The position numbers and the translations under genes were made by a program. Below the pieces are notes generated by a model. The model was not told the origin of the DNA, made no database searches, and was given only the letters and a program-made list of their open reading frames with translations. A stretch of DNA of 64,000 nucleotides, taken from Suillus spraguei. Taxonomy: Eukaryota; Basidiomycota; Agaricomycetes; Boletales; Suillaceae. Where the stretch lies: assembly GCA_016800925.1 (NCBI GenBank), contig JABCPU010000301.1, positions 1 through 64,000 on the forward strand, in the 5' to 3' direction. Shown here piece after piece: positions 53,814-64,000 of the stretch. Position 1 is the first letter of the stretch, and the number at the start of each line of letters is the position of its first letter.

Positions 53814-56800
53814 TAGCCGCGTGCAGTACTGCCTTTCCTTTTTTCGCTGAGCTGCTGGCACACGAGTTTATACGGTTATCGTCCGACGGTTCAAGACAAG
53901 AAAGGTAGTTTGCCTGTCAATTAACAGTATCCATACGCTGAGTGCCCATTGTCGATTATTAAAGCGCGGACTAAATACGTTGGCTGTTCAGCGGTGAACG
54001 ATCTTCGGTATCATCCTGCTCTACGTGCCAATAGGTTTTGATCATATGTCGGTGCTCCCATTGGCAGTTAACCTTCTGACATTATCCACCTGATAGTACA
54101 GATATCGATCCGTATCTCATATGCACACGACAGTGTCCATGGGGCAATAATGACAAGGAATCTCGCATGTGGGTTTGCGCAACTGATTCCTAGGTTTTTT
54201 AAAATTCAGACTGATTGTCCTTTGAGGTCGAAGACCCTGTGTCGATCATAGCCCTTTTCGTGGGGACACTGACAAGGCTTCTCATGCACATCTTGCATCA
54301 CCGAAAGGAAATTATGCCACTCATGGTCACATGTGCATGTGCCCAAAGTCATGATGCGGATCTCGAGGCACTACCCGGATGAGGACTTGACGTCATGGTC
54401 TCGCAAAATATATTGCCAAATCGGTGTCCAGGCCTTTCTTTCGTATGGAGTTTTCCGAAGTTTCTTCCCGTTCCCGTGTTCTGCCTGTAACCGCAAGGCA
54501 TCTGCCGGGTCTTTAAGCTTTATCTGGAATCATACTTAAAATTATGTCAATGAGCATCTAAAAGCACGCTGGTGTGTGGCTGTGTTATCTTCGTTCCAGC
54601 GAGCACCCGTTCAAGCCCGGAAAGGCCTGTCAAGGATATTCCACACGCGAGGACATCCTCAAACTTAAACCGACCTCCAATTCCATGGACATCCTTGAGA
54701 CACTACAATCCAGATTATGACTACGTCATGGTGTCGAAAGTGCGTTGCGCCGGAACTGTCTAGTTTTGCTTTAATGTCATACGAAAGGATCTTACACTCC
54801 ACCCTTGGAACTAGTTCCGGCGCAGCCCTTGAGTTCTCGTTCATGCAGTTCACGCGCTTGCCCGCAAGGCTGCCGTCAAGCACGGCAATGGCTAATGGAA
54901 TTTAGCACTTGAAACCCACTTTGTAACAGCAAACATGATGGACGTTAATCTCTAGAACTACATTGGTGAATTCGGGTGCACGTTCAACTCAAGGTCTGCA
55001 CAATTCCCTCATCTATATGATATGACCAGCCTTTGGCTAGAATATCGATTTCCCTCGCGTTAAAGATATGTATCTGGCGCCAAGAACCAGTGTCGACCGG
55101 CAGTTTTGATCATGAAGCCTAGGACGCTGTTATCGGGGCTATCGGTTCAATTTGTCTTCCTCTTCTTCATCTTGAAGCTGATCACGCTCTTTCTAGTGCC
55201 TTGAATCAAATTTATCAACTGACCCTTGATACGTGAGTGAACTTCTACTTGCGTCAGTGAGTGTTTACTCCTAGAGGCACCGCACAACTCCATGGGGGTT
55301 CCAAATCGCTGGGACTGCACCTTTGGATCTATATGGTGCACGCGAGAGAAACAAGACGCACTGACTATAAAGACATAATAACTAGAGGCTCGAACTATCC
55401 AGAACCACCTGTATACTGTTCTTCCACAATTTGTTATTGTCATGGATGTTGAACAGTACGTTCTTCAATGGTCAATCTTGACCTGGTCATATCTGATATA
55501 CCTTAGATTCCGCAAAGCTGGCTATCAAGCCATCGACAGAATATGCGACTATCATAATTCCTTAAGGGATAAGCCCGTCTCGTCCCAAGTGGAGCCAGGG
55601 TATCTCAGAAAGGCACTCCCAGGTGTCTACTTTTCATTCTGACTTGTGCTCTCTGTCTGACTATTTCCATTCTAGCGTCTGCCCCTATGGAGGGTGAGGA
55701 CTTTCAACTCATCGCGGATGACTACCAAAAATACATCATTCCTGGTACTTGATTCCCATTATTGCATGAATTGACCTGTCTCATTTGGACTAGGCCTAAC
55801 ACACTGGCAGCACCCCTCGTTCTTTGCCTACTTTCCTACGTCAAGCACATTCGAGGGTATACTTGCAGAACTATACGCGTCTAGCACGTCTAACCCTGGA
55901 TTCAACGTATGTCTCCCCGCTGCGACCCTCCCGCCGTCTTTGTGACTTTTTGTAGTGGTCTGCGAGCCCCGCGTGTACAGAACTTGAAGCTGTGGTCATG
56001 GACTGGACCGCTCAATTACTCGGGCTTGACAAGGCGTTTTACAATGTTTCTGAGGTTGGCGGCGGCGTCATCCAGGTCTGTTTCTCATTCCCTCATATCA
56101 CCTATTTATACTGATCGCCATACGTCAGACATCAGCATCTGAATCCGTGTTGGTCGCAAGTGTCGCTGCTCGTTCACGGTATATTCGTGAGCACCCTCAC
56201 GTGGCTGCGGAGAAACTTGTACTCTATACGACTACCCAAACCCACTCGCTTGGGAAGAAGGCTGGGCTTATCTTAGGTCTTAAAGTCCGCGCACTGGAAG
56301 TCGCGGCACAGGATGACTTTGCATTGCGTGGAGACACACTCAAAGTAGCATTGGAGGAGGACGTGAATGCTGGGTTCCACCCTTTCATCCTGAGTATGTT
56401 CTTTGCGATCACTCGCTGTCTCGAAATTCATTTCGTTCATTCTGCAGTCGGTACGGTAGGGACGACATCTTCCGGTGCCGTCGATCGGCTAGACGAGATT
56501 GCTGATGTCGGTGCGCATGCTGATCATATTATTAATACCCCCTAAATCTTCTTTTACATGTAGCGGAACATTATCCTTTTCTTTGGCTGCACGTCGATGC
56601 CGCATGGGCAGGCCTCGCATTTGTGTGTCCAGAATATCGTGAGGCATACCAACTTCCCGCTATAAATAACTATGTAGATTCTTTCTGCACTAATTTTCAC
56701 AAGGTTTGTTTATTTCCGAGTCTGTCTCGTGTGTATCAGTCTGGGACTTATTGAAATTCTGCAGTGGGGTCTTATACATTTTGATGGCTCCTGTTTGTGG

Positions 56801-57467
56801 GTTCGGCACCGGACGCATTTGATCAATGCGCTAGACGTCACGCCTGAATTTTTGCGGTCAAAGCACGGAGATGCTAGTACGTTTTCATTCCTGTTGAGTC
56901 ATCGCTACATTATTGACGGGTGGGTATAGGTACTGCTATCGATTACCGCAACTGGCAACTCGGCCTTGGCAGACGATTCCGATCACTCAAATTCTGGTTT
57001 GCTCTTCGTGCACGCGGGGTGAATGGCTTCCGAAAGTACATCACCGACGTATGTTGATTTATTTGTTCCCGTCTACTCGTCCTGACGTGCAGTCGTATCT
57101 CACCAGTGCATCCGGCTGAACGCTAGGTTCGCACAGCGCATATACGAATCTGACCTATTTTCTGTCGTCACAAAACCGTCCCTTGCTATGACAGTCTTCA
57201 GGATCGCACCCAAGTCCCTTCCTCACCTTGGGACTCCCGAACTAAACGCTCTGAACCGCGCATTTTACGCTCATCTTGCAGCACGGAGTGATATTGCAAT
57301 CACCCAGACGGACCTGAGTGGGGTGTTTTGTGTGAGGATGGTGATTGGTGCCGAGAAAACTGAGGAAGATGATATTGAACGGGCGTTGGCGTTGATGAAG
57401 GATGAGGCGATGGTTTTGGTGAGGAGCTGGGAAGGGATTGGAGGTCGGAGAGGCAGGAAGACGTGTG
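53814..57467 (+). repeat. Segmental duplication, copy B (~3.65 kb)
   Basis: Direct repeat of 39339-43068, starting at TAGCCGCGTG and running through the end of the decarboxylase gene. The right side is cut near 57480 by a solo LTR. The upstream ~1.6 kb (53814-55441) has no intact gene but includes the same minus-strand relic (KRVNCMNENS, ELVPRVE, about 54860-54790) as copy A. Confidence 0.92.
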
Positions 57468-57475
57468 TGTATTAA
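55442..57475 (+). CDS. Aromatic-L-amino-acid decarboxylase-like protein, copy B (499 aa)
   Basis: Same eleven-exon structure as copy A: 55442-55455, 55507-55622, 55676-55744, 55794-55906, 55956-56075, 56129-56393, 56448-56510, 56564-56703, 56765-56876, 56930-57048, 57107-57475. All junctions keep GT and AG and the total is 1500 coding bases in frame. PLP lysine in NFHKWG (K300) and HVDAAWAG are conserved. Differences from A include HNSLRD for HNFLRD, EVAAQ for EVTAQ, EIADVAEH for EIVDVVEY, YITD for YITN, and a C-terminus ending GRKTCVY. Both copies lack obvious damage, so both may be expressed. Because copy A has a 2 bp deletion near its end, B probably keeps the ancestral C-terminus. Confidence 0.88.
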
Positions 57476-57480
57476 TTCTA

Positions 57481-58077
57481 GTGTAAGGACCAGTAAGGCT
57501 CCGGCTGCGAGTTTCGTAGGGTGTGGGACCTGCTAAGATAAGAACGCGCTGAATAGTTAGCCGAGTTGTTAGCGATTGTTATGTGATAAGAAGAGCTATA
57601 ATTCTATGATGAAAGACGATAGACTTCGATGATAATGATAAGAATGAGCGCGATACGAGAACGAGACTGGACTCGTGAGACTGATCTGATTGCCTGTAGA
57701 AACGAGTGTACATGAGCTATTTTATAGTATGAAACGCTAAGGGTCCTCGGGTATGGAAAGGCCGAACGATTGGGTGAGGACGGTTGCAGAAGGACGTGGC
57801 GTTGAGCCTGACAGGGTAGAGTAGAGAGAAAGGAGAGAAAGTACGAAAATCGAGTGAGTGGCGATATGAAGGGGTATGATATTTGACAGAGTTAACGAGA
57901 GTTTTGCTTGTTTTTGACAGATTCCAGACGACTAAGTGACGAGAGGGCGACGGAGACGAACTAAGGGCCAATATGCGATGAATGGATGACGACGAACGAC
58001 GACGGAATCGAGATGAGGCGGTGGTCGTTGATGGTGCTGAAGGTAAGCGTTAATTCGGCTATTTCCGGACGCAGATT
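57481..58077 (-). repeat. LTR of the Gypsy family seen at 23656 (major part), interrupted
   Basis: On the plus strand it begins TGTAAGGACCAGTAAGGCTC, matching the reverse complement of the LTR end at 24293, and later contains the counterpart of the CCCTGTCAGG region. Homology continues to about 58077 (GGTAAGCG..TTTCCGG) and then stops. The missing last ~16 bp, TTGGTAATCACTACA in this orientation, are found at 60337-60352. CTAG flanks both outer ends, a possible 4 bp target duplication. Confidence 0.7.
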
Positions 58078-58265
58078 ATGCCTCGGGAATCCGATCGTTC
58101 AAGGCTCCTAGTCATGACCTTACTATCGCGCGATACATGGAGTTAGTTGAGTTTATGGTAGATGAACTACTAGTAGATGAGGAGGAGGACTCATCAGAGA
58201 TCAGCGACACTGCCAGTGGTCATAGTGGGTCTGATATCAGCATACGGACAGCATCACCAGCATGG

Positions 58266-58470
58266 CCTCTTCTTTAGTACCCAACGAGGGAAATTTGCGC
58301 AAACCTGTAGTATTTATGGTCATCAATTAGAAGCTCTTCCTCTTCTTTAGTACCCAATGAGGGAAATTTGCGCAAACCTGTAGTATTTATGGTCGTCAAT
58401 TAGAAGCTCTTCATCTTCTTTAGTACCCAATGAGGGAAATTTGCGCAAACCTGTAGCAATCATGCTTGAG
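58266..58470. repeat. Tandem repeat, 73 bp x ~2.8
   Basis: TCTTTAGTACCCAA recurs at 58271, 58344 and 58417, followed each time by GAGGGAAATTTGCGCAAACC. The units are nearly identical. They lie immediately downstream of the SANT-like gene. Confidence 0.92.
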
Positions 58471-58539
58471 ATTTTCTCGAGAAAGTACCACTCATATTTC
58501 TAAATGAACTGTTGCATGATGACACGGTACGAACCTACT

Positions 58540-60156
58540 TCAGCTTTGATCAAAACCACGCTCCATAGCAATACGATGAATCCGAGCCTCCTCCTCTTCT
58601 CGACGTGCATGAGACAGCTCGAGTTCGATTCTTGCAATCTCCATTTGCCAAGTCATCCTCTCCTGTTGGTGGTGATGATCTTGTTCAGCAAGATGCATTG
58701 CATGCTCCTGCTCATCACGAGCACTGCGGGCCTTGAGATCATGAGCCCATATTTCGCTCTCGAGCTTCATGCGTTTATAGCGTTCATGCTCGGCACGAAC
58801 CTCACATTTGCTATCAAGGTGCAGCATCAGAGATTCTGCCATTTGGGACATCCTTTCTGTGGTCTGGTCAAGAGTACTGCTGCCAGGGCGTTTGTGTGAT
58901 GATGAGGGGGGACACTGAGATGCACTTGAAGGAGATGGACGAGACTGTTTTGTAGCAAGAGAAGGTGAACTTTCACAACTTCCCTTGAGTGAACTGACAC
59001 AAAGAGACTGTAGTGCTCGGCTGGCACCAATATCTGAGTCCTCTGAGTCAATGGGCGTAGACTGACGACTGGGTGAAGACTCCTTGTAATCAGAAAAAAA
59101 AGACAGTGAATTGTCAACTGGTTTTTTTTTGGCTACCGGCGAGTGTTCAGGAGAGTTTAATGATATCATGCCTGGGCCAAGTGCATCAGAGGTTGAGATG
59201 GGAGGGAGCTGGGGTCGTTGGTACCACTGTGGCAATGGAACCAGTGAGAATGAATCCGGCGTGTTGCTAGGACTATGGTCCGAAGGTAATAGTGGCGATG
59301 GCTGGAGTGATGCTATGCAGGGGGGCTGGTCAACAATCATATCATCTGTCACACCATTGTCCATAGTGTGACTATTAATCTCAACTATTTCTCCATCCTC
59401 AGGATCATCGTCTGCATGAGCGTCATCGTCACCTGTAGCCGGTGGTTTTGAAATATTAAAATGTTCCAATGCAGCAGAGGCAAAGTCTTGCCCTGCATCT
59501 GCAGTAGAGAAGGCATGATTGAAGGCTGGATTGGTCCGCCACCAGCCATGAAGCTCAGGCCACCAGGGAAATTTCTCAAGCTTTGTATCTGATGGAGACA
59601 TGATTAAGACATGCGCAAATCAACGCAGCAGAGACTTACTGATCAACGACTTCATCTTTGGATCCTCTTGAAGCTCTGCATATGTCTTTCCTGCTCCTGA
59701 CTGCTTGAGGTCCTTATTAAACTCATTGTATTTTTTCCGGAGTCTGAAACATCTTATCAGTGATTCTAGTAGACAGACGATGCAAGAACTGAATACTTAC
59801 ATGCCAAAATGAGTTGAAACAGGTTTGATAAATGCCTTAGGGTCCTCCTTGAAGAGTCGTTGAACCTCTGGATCTTCATCATTCGAAAATACAGCTTGTG
59901 CAACCTGCAAGTAGATGACATCTCTTGAACTACCGCTCTGCTTCTTCTTCCGACCTTGCTCCTTGGCATCCTTTGCTGAATCAGAGAAAAGCTTGATGCG
60001 GGCATCTTCATTTTCCTTGCACCAGGCAAGTAAGCGTTCAGTACGAGCACCACAGACCCCCTCCCAATGAATAGTACATTTCTTCCCAGTGTCCACACTA
60101 GTGGATGTATTGCCTCGGACTCCACCACCTCGACCTCTTTGACTTGTGCGTGACAT
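58540..60156 (-). CDS. SANT/Myb-like protein with C-terminal coiled coil (502 aa)
   Basis: Three exons in phase: 60156-59801, 59743-59640, 59588-58540. The N-terminal ~150 residues (RLLAWCKENEDARIKLFSDS, IYLQVAQAVFSND, FGILRKKYNEFNKDLKQSGA) have the spaced aromatic and helical pattern of a SANT/Myb-like or trihelix DNA-binding module. This is followed by FPWWPELHGWWRTNP. The middle is a Ser/Pro/Asp-rich linker. The C-terminal ~110 residues (RYKRMKLESEIWAHDLKARS and on) form a long charged coiled coil. An ATG at 60177 is possible but 60156 (MSRTSQRGRGG) is preferred. The gene is intact and sits in an insertion within a dead LTR, so it is probably transposon-borne. Such proteins are numerous in mushroom genomes. 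DNA binding is inferred only. Confidence 0.7.
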
Positions 60157-60336
60157 GATACAGGGTGTTCTTAACACAGCGATTAAGGATCAGATTGGAG
60201 CTTGACCACCATCGACGCCAATGACAACGACGAGCAGGCAGGGCATACCGGAGTTCGAAAGCTGCCGTACCGGCAGCATCCGAATTCGCAAATTTTGGCT
60301 GAGAATTTCTTTCTAGGTTTGACTTTGAGAACCGTT

Positions 60337-60352
60337 ATTGGTAATCACTACA
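60337..60352 (-). repeat. Terminal fragment of the interrupted Gypsy LTR
   Basis: TTGGTAATCACTACA is the reverse complement of the first bases of the LTR at 23656. CTAG follows, matching CTAG before 57481. Confidence 0.5.
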
Positions 60353-60517
60353 CTAGACACTGATAAACACCTCAGTCTCAATAGAACGGACTGAGGGAAA
60401 AGATTATACGATGCGAAGATATATATATATGTGAGTTTGGTTTGAATTCCTGCTAATCATACTCTGCTAGAACGCGTCGCATCGTCACGTGCGTCCATGC
60501 GTCAACACTCCTCCTCG
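60353..60517 (-). repeat. Probable Copia LTR remnant
   Basis: It lies directly downstream (minus strand) of the Copia pol remnant, beginning after the purine-rich tract GAGGAGGAG with TGTTGACGCATGG, a typical Copia polypurine-tract/LTR junction. The far end is not resolved and may be truncated by the neighbouring LTR fragment. Contains (TA)n near 60422. Confidence 0.5.
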
Positions 60518-60972
60518 ACGCGACAAGTGTCTCCTCCTCGATTGAAGCACCGTAGGCCGAGGCAAGCGCGTAGGCGACTGAAATCTTTCTTTGGTAAGGC
60601 TTTCGTGAAGATATCGGCTAGGTTGTCTTTCGAGCGAACATAATGTAATTTGAGTCGGCAACAGGAGACACGTTCACGGATAGAGTGTTGAGCAAGATCG
60701 ATATGTTTGACACGGGCATGGAAGATATAGCAAACCTCATCTGAGTCCTGTAGACCATAAAGGAATGCGGTCTTGACATCAAGTTGTTCAATCTCCCAGT
60801 CAAGGGCGGCGCCAATGTGGGTCAATATGGGAAAAGATTCAAGATGGGCGGTAGGTGCAAAGGTCTTGGTATATGTAGTCTTGCCCCCACACAGCTGAAT
60901 AACCGCGACGGGCCTTGAACCGGACAGCCTGAGAGAGATGATCCAACCTAGACTGCTGGAGGACCATATCAT
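60502..60972 (-). pseudogene. Copia (Ty1) pol remnant with internal deletion
   Basis: The frame first shows the Copia reverse-transcriptase start (TFAPTAHLESFPILTHIGAA, then EIEQLDVKTAFLYG, then DEVCYI). It then jumps directly to the RNase H C-terminus (VKHIDLAQHSIRERV, then LHYVRSKDNLADIFTKALP). Most of the reverse transcriptase, including its catalytic YVDD box, is missing. Integrase is absent. Confidence 0.85.
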
Positions 60973-61279
60973 ATATTATGAAAGTAGCTAGTAACTGGTG
61001 TATCGCGCAATTTATTTTGGAGCGTCATACGGCAGTAGATAAATTGTACCAGAAATATACATCGCGGGAGCCTGGGTTCATACAAACACAAAATACACGC
61101 AAGCACTCGTGAAAAAAAAATGCAGCGCGGTTGCGGGTTACGACTAGCAAGAGTTAGACGCGCAAGCTCGGAACGGGAAAATAACAAACGTGCAGATTGA
61201 TGCTCTAGATTAATTCATAATAATAGATTGTAACATAGATGTGAGATAGATCGCCTCTCGTGTGGATTCATCAGCTCTG
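60973..61279. other. No recognised gene
   Basis: AT-rich intergenic sequence; probably includes the 3' untranslated region of the F-box gene that ends at 61280 on the minus strand. Confidence 0.4.
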
Positions 61280-63971
61280 CTACTTCGCGGGAGTTTGTGT
61301 GAAGAAATCCTCGTCGCCCACCATCTCTATTCCGTGTCTGCAAAAAGTAAGGTCAGCCAATCACGAAAGTCATCCGTAAACTACTCACAATTCCTTCAAA
61401 TGCGAACGAAGCGCATTGAAGTCCATTGACCTGAGCTTGCTCTTCTTGTTTCTCTGGCGTCTCTTCTGGTCCGCCGTTCGTGACTCTGTGTGTGAGTCCT
61501 CCGTAATAGATTCCCTAGTAGATACTCGCCCCTCCCTATCCATACCAGCATCAACTGATTCGCTAGCTGGAACGCAATGACGGCACCGATAATTCATCTC
61601 ACTCCTTAACTTCCGTGGCTTAGAACCCATATTCATAATTTTTGCAGACAAACGCGCCTCAAAAGCACGCTCCGGTCCTTCTCCTTTGGGCAATATAGCC
61701 ATCTGCATGTTATCATGCCGGTGCGAGTGACCAATCTACGCGTAGCAGTGGTGAATGTCTCTCAATAAACAGAAACGAGAAACAAACTGACGAGGGTGGG
61801 GAAGTCCATGACAATGAATGCATGATTGCAGGAAAGGCACTGAATGCGTGCTCCAAGCATCTTGACAGTATCATGTGCATTGGCATCCTCATCGGTGGTT
61901 CCGACGAGCGCCAGGAGGCGTGCAACTGCATTTGACGCCTGTGAATGCAATGGGACATAGGAGGGCCTATACTTGAGATATCAAAAAACAAACCTTCTCA
62001 TCTTTTGCAAAGCGATCGACACTCCAATCCACAGGTTTCTTATTTTTCTTGTCATCAATGGGGCATTCATGTGCACAGACGCCTGCAAAATCGAGACACC
62101 GTTCCTTCTCGTACCGTTTCGCGACCTTCCCGCATCCCTGGCACATAAACCGTGCAGTTATCCTATCTAGTGGATGTAACTTCGTCTTGCTCGCACTCCT
62201 CCACTTTGGAAACCCAAGCAATTCGGTCAGTTTTTCCCGTGTAGACGCCATCCAGGTCTTCAAATCAGCTGCGACCAGTTCTGCGACGAGGGCCGAATTC
62301 TTCATGTCTTTTGCAAGGCCACTGGAATTGGGTCTTGAACCCGTCACGCTCCCCTGCATGGTCGTCATAACCGAGAGTTTACGGAACTCATAAAGCGATG
62401 GGACAATTGTTCCAGTGGACCGTAGGCGGTTGTAGTATTGTTCGACGTCGTTGCGGCGCTGGCGGTAAGATGCTTCATTTTCTTTATTTTGACGGTGTAT
62501 TTGCATCTTCAAAAGCTGAGCTTCGACAAGGGGCTTGATGGGAAGGAAATCTGAAAGGACGGCACTAAGTAAAACTGTGATTCATGCATATGAGTCTGAC
62601 TGCATTCACATACCGCGTAGCGTGACTTCCTCCAGTACATGATTATTGTGCCTGTGCAATGAACCGTAGGATTGAGAGTTAAATAAATCATGCTCATTCC
62701 AGCCTTCTCGGGCAGCAAGTGCCTTTGCCCTACATTTCCGTTGGATTTCTGTTGTGACAGTAAGTTAAATCGTATTTACCATGTTTCGTTTTTGGTCTTG
62801 ATGGTGTGGTGCATAGTGGCATAAATGCACTTCCACTTCTGTAACGCAACTGCTAACTGCGCTACTGGTCACATTGGCTGAGGCTCTTGCGGAAGGTACG
62901 TACCTCCATGACTTTTGGAAATTTCGCGATTTGATCAGTGCATGTCTAAATGTGTATGTCAGATGATTTCTAGCGAGGCAAAGGTGTCCTCATCCGACCT
63001 TCCGCAGCTCCTCAGACGGAAGTGGAGATAGAGCTGAGAACGCTGCATAATCAGCTCGAAAGCGCTCCCACTCTGACTTCCTCATCAATACGGTGGGATT
63101 CTCGGGCCCTGCGACTTTCATTAAACTACTAGAAACTAAAGGAACGCACAAAAAATATACATTCTTTGTCGGGGTTTAGATCTGAAAAGTGTGATTAAAT
63201 ATGAGGACGTTCGGAAACCGGAAAATAGTCACCAAAGCAATGGGTAGACTCTACATATGGCATCCATATCTCGTCGCGTGCATGACCTTTGAAAATAGTG
63301 GTAACATCTATAAGATATTTCCTGCAACAAGGTAATTGATAATCAAATTCATACACAGAATCGAGACATCTCCCACCTGATGTCCTTTTTGCACCGCGTC
63401 TATTGCAGTAAAATAACCGTGCTCAGTAACCATTGCAAGAAGTTTAGAAAGTTGTGACTCACATCACGACATAAACGAATTCGTGTAGCAAAGCTCGCAT
63501 AGAATTCTTTAGTGTCTCTCTTACACACCTGCATAAACCGATTATCATATCACCGTCAATCCCCGCTCAGGGAATGGGGTTCTTGCTTACATCACAAGAC
63601 CCTCCATCATACACGAATGCTGCATATGCCGCCTCGCTAAAGTTTGGTGTGGGGTCAGGCAGTGCGTGAGGCAAGCAATTCTTGCGAACGGTGCGCCAAA
63701 TAAAGTCAGCAGCGGGATTGCAGACAAGTGTCAAGCACAAAAACTTGGATGTGCGAGCGACAGATAAAACATCGCGAGGAGAGTTAGTTTGAATCAATAT
63801 CTCTGCAAGAAGCTCAAGCGGAAGCGTTGGAAAAAGGCATTGTCCCGGTGCATTTTCAGATTCTGAGAGACCTTGAAGCTCCCGTACGGAAATGCGACAT
63901 TTCTTCGTTAGAGGGAGAGTTGGAACTTTAGGTAGAGAATCGTGCCCATTTGCTGTGCTTTCACTAGGCAT
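61280..63971 (-). CDS. F-box domain protein (multi-exon)
   Basis: F-box proteins recruit substrates to SCF ubiquitin ligases. Exon 1 (63971-63591) starts MPSESTANGHDSLP and contains the F-box LFPTLPLELLAEILIQ with VLSVARTSKFLC and FIWRTVRKN. Exon 2 (63528-63463) and exon 3 (63399-63377) give VCKRDTKEFYASFATRIRLC, then TRCKKDI, a cysteine-containing pattern seen after the F-box in many mushroom proteins. Later coding parts include TVLMRKSEWERFRADYAAF (about 63100) and EIQRKCRAKALAAREGWNEH (about 62740-62680). They continue with YRQRRNDVEQYYNRL (about 62470), a CQGCGK..CLDFAGVCAHEC cluster (about 62140-62070), LGARIQCLSCNHAF (about 61850), and MNYRCRHC (about 61600). The last exon follows an intron at about 61340-61388 and ends FTQTPAK at 61280. 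Middle exon limits are not all resolved. No damage was seen. Confidence 0.75.
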
Positions 63972-64000
63972 AGCTGCTGCTGGCTGTAGTGACGGCTGAC

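Larger units (their letters stand above)
58078..60330. mobile_element. ~2.25 kb insertion in the solo LTR, carrying a SANT-like gene (type uncertain)
   Basis: The block separates the two parts of the LTR and contains a three-exon minus-strand gene plus a plus-strand fragment (about 58136-58277) reading MELVEFMVDELLVDEEEDSS that resembles the acidic start of a transposase. A Myb/SANT-like gene opposite a transposase remnant would fit a PIF/Harbinger-type element with its transposase deleted, but no terminal repeats were identified. Confidence 0.45.

Overview
This window looks like nuclear DNA of a mushroom-forming basidiomycete (Agaricomycetes). The reasons are many 50-60 bp GT-AG introns, a KDZ transposon with a TET/JBP-type cargo gene, Ty3/Gypsy, Copia, DIRS-like and Helitron elements, and small intron-rich housekeeping genes. 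The left two thirds are almost entirely nested mobile DNA. The right third holds a compact set of apparently intact fungal genes.

Bases 1-21019. The main object is an ~18.3 kb KDZ-type DNA transposon (about 2729-21019). It is bounded by imperfect ~48 bp terminal inverted repeats and by subterminal arrays of a GGCCCACCCGTC-like motif in opposite orientations. Inside lie a TET/JBP-like 2-oxoglutarate/Fe(II) dioxygenase gene (+), an intact 246-residue protein of unknown function (-), the KDZ transposase with its cysteine cluster (-, broken by frameshifts), a lysine-rich companion gene (+, broken), an acidic repeat protein (-), and a protein with a paired-CxxC zinc cluster plus coiled coil (+). 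Long arrays of a degenerate ~80 bp satellite separate these genes. The left flank (1-2660) is a decayed, inverted piece of a related element, interrupted by a solo LTR that carries an 8 bp minisatellite.

Bases 21020-39020. A 5'-truncated Ty3/Gypsy pol with its 3' LTR abuts the right KDZ end. A Helitron (Rep tail plus Pif1-like helicase) follows. It is split by a young chromodomain Ty3/Gypsy element with nearly identical LTRs and a 5 bp target duplication (ATACA). Hairpin-rich repeats come next, then a DIRS-like retroelement with gag, reverse transcriptase/RNase H and tyrosine recombinase. Nine in-frame TGA stops in five different elements sit where arginine (CGA) is expected, which suggests C-to-T decay at CpG sites.

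Bases 39339-57475. Two direct copies of a ~3.7 kb segment each carry an 11-exon aromatic-L-amino-acid decarboxylase-like gene. Between them lie WD40 fragments, a TFIIIA-like nine-finger gene divergently paired with a family 61 glycosyltransferase gene, and a FAD-dependent oxidoreductase gene.

Bases 57476-64000. A solo LTR has been split by a ~2.25 kb insertion that carries an intact SANT/Myb-like coiled-coil gene. A Copia remnant and a multi-exon F-box gene follow. No tRNA, rRNA or CRISPR was recognised. Exon boundaries were placed by eye from splice signals and reading frame. Family names rest on recognised motifs, not on searches.
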